Shown here piece after piece: positions 53,051-54,554 of a stretch of 54,554 nt of DNA. Within the stretch, counting starts at the first letter, position 1; each line of letters starts with the position of its first letter. The position numbers and the translations under genes were made by a program. This DNA is from Clostridiales bacterium UBA7103. GTDB taxonomy: Bacteria > Bacillota > Clostridia > Oscillospirales > Oscillospiraceae. The notes under the pieces are model-generated. The model was not told where the DNA came from and made no database searches. It saw only the letters and a list, made by a program, of their open reading frames with translations. The stretch lies in NCBI GenBank assembly GCA_002493305.1, contig DKYJ01000046.1, positions 52,863 through 107,416 of the forward strand. Direction: 5' to 3'.

Positions 53051-54052
53051 TTACTCCGCGTTTGCGTCCAGCGCTTTGTCGGCAACAGCAGAAGGCAGCT
53101 CGATGTTCATCTCGGCAAGCGCATCGTTGTTGACATAGATGCTGTACTCGGTGACTGTCTCATAGGGCAGCTCCTCACAGGTGGCCTCACCCTTGAGGAC
53201 TTTTGCTGCGAGCCTGCCGGTCTGCTTGCCAAGCTCTATATAATCGATACCGGCGGAGGCAACGCAGCCCTTTTTGACCTGCTCGATCTCGCTGCCGTAG
53301 ACGGGGATACCGGCCTCGTTGGTCTTGTCAAGAATGGAGTCGAGCACGCCGACGACATTGTTGTCAGTGAGGTTAGAGATGCAGTCCACATCACGGTTGA
53401 TAAGAGTATCCACAGCCTGTGTTACCTCGGCCTGAGCGGTAACGCCGATGTCAACTATCTCAAAGCCGTACTCAGGGGCTTTTTCCTTATACTCGGCGAT
53501 GGCGGAGACGGAGTTGGGCTCGCTGGTGGTATAGACTATGCCGATCGTCTTGGCCTCGGGCTGCAGCTGACGGATAAGGTCGAGCTGGGCGGCGATGGGG
53601 AGCTTATCCGATACGCCGGTTATATTGCCGGAATCGAGCTTTGCCTCCACGGGGTCAGTGATTGCGTTGAAGATGACGGGGATATTCTTATCTTCAGCGG
53701 CAGCGAAGCAGGCGGTGGCGGAGTTGGTGGCAATGCCGCACATGAGAGCCACATCCTTGGCGGAGAAGTTCTGCGCGATCTGAATGGCTATATTATCGTC
53801 AAAGCCGGCGTTCTGATACAGATACTCAAAATCTACGCCCTCTTTAAGACCGGCTTCTTCAAGGCCCATAAGGAAGCCTTCGCGGCAGTTGTCAAGAGAG
53901 GGGTGCTCACCATACTGGGAGATGCCGATGACAGGTATATCTGCGGAAGGAGCATCAACGGGGGCTGATTCGACAGGAGCATTGGTGTTCCCGCAGGCAC
54001 AGAGAGCCATGATCATAACAGCGGCAAGAATAAAGGCAAAAAGCTTTTTCAT
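53051..54052 (-). CDS. trpX: ABC transporter substrate-binding lipoprotein, TrpX-like
   Basis: A 333-residue lipoprotein of the ABC_sub_bind family (PF04392). The signal peptide ends at Cys20 (lipobox LCAC), followed by a Ser/Pro/Ala linker. The ligand domain begins IPVIGISQYGEHPSLDNCREGF and has IPVIFNAITDPVEA and GVLDSILDKTNEAGIPVYGSE. Family members next to Trp T-boxes are called TrpX. GGAGGAAAT before ATG 54052 fixes the start; an ATG five codons upstream overlaps that site. Confidence 0.88.
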   Translation of the reverse strand: MKKLFAFILAAVMIMALCACGNTNAPVESAPVDAPSADIPVIGISQYGEHPSLDNCREGFLMGLEEAGLKEGVDFEYLYQNAGFDDNIAIQIAQNFSAKDVALMCGIATNSATACFAAAEDKNIPVIFNAITDPVEAKLDSGNITGVSDKLPIAAQLDLIRQLQPEAKTIGIVYTTSEPNSVSAIAEYKEKAPEYGFEIVDIGVTAQAEVTQAVDTLINRDVDCISNLTDNNVVGVLDSILDKTNEAGIPVYGSEIEQVKKGCVASAGIDYIELGKQTGRLAAKVLKGEATCEELPYETVTEYSIYVNNDALAEMNIELPSAVADKALDANAE

Positions 54053-54107
54053 TATTATTTCCTCCAAATTATAAAATGTGGTTTGTTGATATTGTTGACT
54101 TACAGCA

Positions 54108-54149
54108 TCAGCAAGCCCGCCATCGTTCTTTTGGTAATATCTTTTTCAT
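54108..54149 (-). CDS. 13-residue leader-peptide-like ORF with a Trp codon
   Basis: Between the T-box terminator and trpX lies ATG (54149) to TGA (54108), coding MKKILPKERWRAC. A strong GGAGGG ribosome site is eight bases before the ATG, directly after the terminator T-run. It is 56 bases before the trpX ATG. A single TGG codon in a transcript controlled by tryptophan is suggestive of a leader peptide, but it could also be the remnant of a duplicated lipoprotein start (MKK-). It is only made if the T-box reads through. Confidence 0.45.
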   Translation of the reverse strand: MKKILPKERWRAC

Positions 54150-54161
54150 TATGATCCCTCC

Positions 54162-54201
54162 AAAAACAAAAATCCTGTCCCTCGAAAAATCAAGGGACAG
54201 G
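54162..54201 (-). terminator. T-box terminator
   Basis: On the minus strand CCTGTCCCTTGA..TCGAGGGACAGG (hairpin 54174-54201) is followed by ATTTTTGTTTTT. It is the regulated terminator that competes with the antiterminator holding the T-box sequence. Confidence 0.9.
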
Positions 54202-54446
54202 AATAAAAACAAACCTGCGGTGCCACCCAAGTTGACGCATAAGCGCCCGCTCTGTCTTGTACCATCATACAAGCCTGCGCTGGTAACGGGAGCAGGATAC
54301 CCGTTGACTGCTACTCGCCTTATCGGCTTTCGGTCACCCTCCGAAGTCCATTCACTGACTACCCGAATACCGCCTTTCAGCAAACGGCGGCTCTCTGCAA
54401 GACGAATAGAAAGTTACTTACTCTTCATCAGCGGTTTTTCATCTTG
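54162..54446 (-). ncRNA. T-box riboswitch, probable tRNA-Trp specificity
   Basis: The leader of trpXYZ holds the T-box core GGGTGGCACCGCA (54216-54228, minus strand), which pairs with the uncharged tRNA acceptor end. A terminator follows, and upstream are stem I features (AGAGAG, then an apical stem CCGCC/GGCGG closing a loop with GAAA). The specifier is read as TGG (54348-54350) in GTGAATGGACTTCGG, followed by the usual purine. A second stem AACGGG/CCCGTT lies between. TGG means Trp, which agrees with the transporter type. I did not fold the RNA, so the specifier is a best reading. Confidence 0.88.
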
Positions 54447-54452
54447 TTTTGC

Positions 54453-54481
54453 ATGATAATACAGCGAAGGAATTTTGTCAA
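54453..54481 (-). promoter_or_regulatory. sigma-A promoter of the T-box/trpXYZ operon
   Basis: On the minus strand TTGACA (54476-54481), 17 bases, and TATCAT (54453-54458). The RNA would start near 54446, giving a leader of about 390 bases before trpX. The remaining sequence to the window end is AT-rich, with only a small ATGTAT/ATACAT inverted repeat (54527-54546). Confidence 0.78.
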
Positions 54482-54554
54482 GCGTTTTTCAAAAAAATTT
54501 TTACATGATTTCTTTCTTACAAACGGATGTATGAATTACAATACATTTTTCTAT

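Overview
The window reads as a chromosomal segment of a spore-forming Firmicute of class Clostridia, probably Oscillospiraceae/Ruminococcaceae-like. This placement is inference from gene content and moderate base composition; no rRNA is present. Supporting signs are the sporulation genes (ylbJ, yqfC, yqfD, a SpoIID-like protein and a SpoVD/SpoVE-type pair), a MurE with the meso-diaminopimelate motif DNPR, strong Shine-Dalgarno sites, sigma-A promoters with 17-bp spacers, a T-box leader and a Ser-46-type HPr. Most of the window is housekeeping sequence in tightly packed, often overlapping genes.

Layout: 1-5013 (+) holds the 3' end of a murA, walJ, rlmH, a DUF2007 protein, a phosphoglucomutase and a split chromate-transporter pair. 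At 5010-7500, ylbJ (-) diverges from yqfC-yqfD (+) across a nearly perfect 60-bp palindrome that looks like a symmetric sporulation promoter. From 7515 to 13229 runs phoH-ybeY-era-yqzL-recO-mutS2, followed by an HPr gene, a DMT transporter, uvrC, rsmD, coaD and a coiled-coil protein. From 18070 to 30837 lies a division and cell-wall (dcw) cluster: promoter, MraZ boxes, mraZ, rsmH, ftsL, a PASTA-type PBP (spoVD/ftsI), murE, mraY, ftsW/spoVE, murG, a second murA, ftsQ and ftsZ. It lacks murF, murD, murC/murB and ftsA.

30905-35972 is mostly minus-strand: a His-rich CsoR-type regulator with a likely operator, an operon of permease, alpha/beta hydrolase, THEP1-like NTPase and sfsA, then secG. 36121-41051 (+) is a possible five-gene unit: pyridoxal kinase, an atypical carbamoyltransferase, a DUF1810 protein, adenine deaminase and a YhfC membrane protease. 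41052-42193 is an AT-rich patch with an APH(3')-like kinase, probably acquired. rlmD, a small lipoprotein, an HD-domain protein with a phosphopantetheinyl transferase, and dapA (-) follow. 46324-50148 is SpoIID-like/queA/tgt and yajC, then trxA and a small (p)ppGpp synthetase. The window ends with a minus-strand trpXYZ-type tryptophan ABC transporter controlled by a T-box with a probable UGG specifier. A Trp-containing 13-residue mini-ORF lies between the T-box terminator and trpX.

I saw no CRISPR array, insertion sequence, prophage, tRNA or rRNA. I did not find a clear, wholly new system. The most promising leads are the symmetric sporulation promoter, the T-box plus Trp mini-ORF leader, the carbamoyltransferase/adenine deaminase operon, the CsoR autoregulatory site and the structured leader of the PBP gene. 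All starts, promoters and structures were read by eye and nothing was folded or searched.
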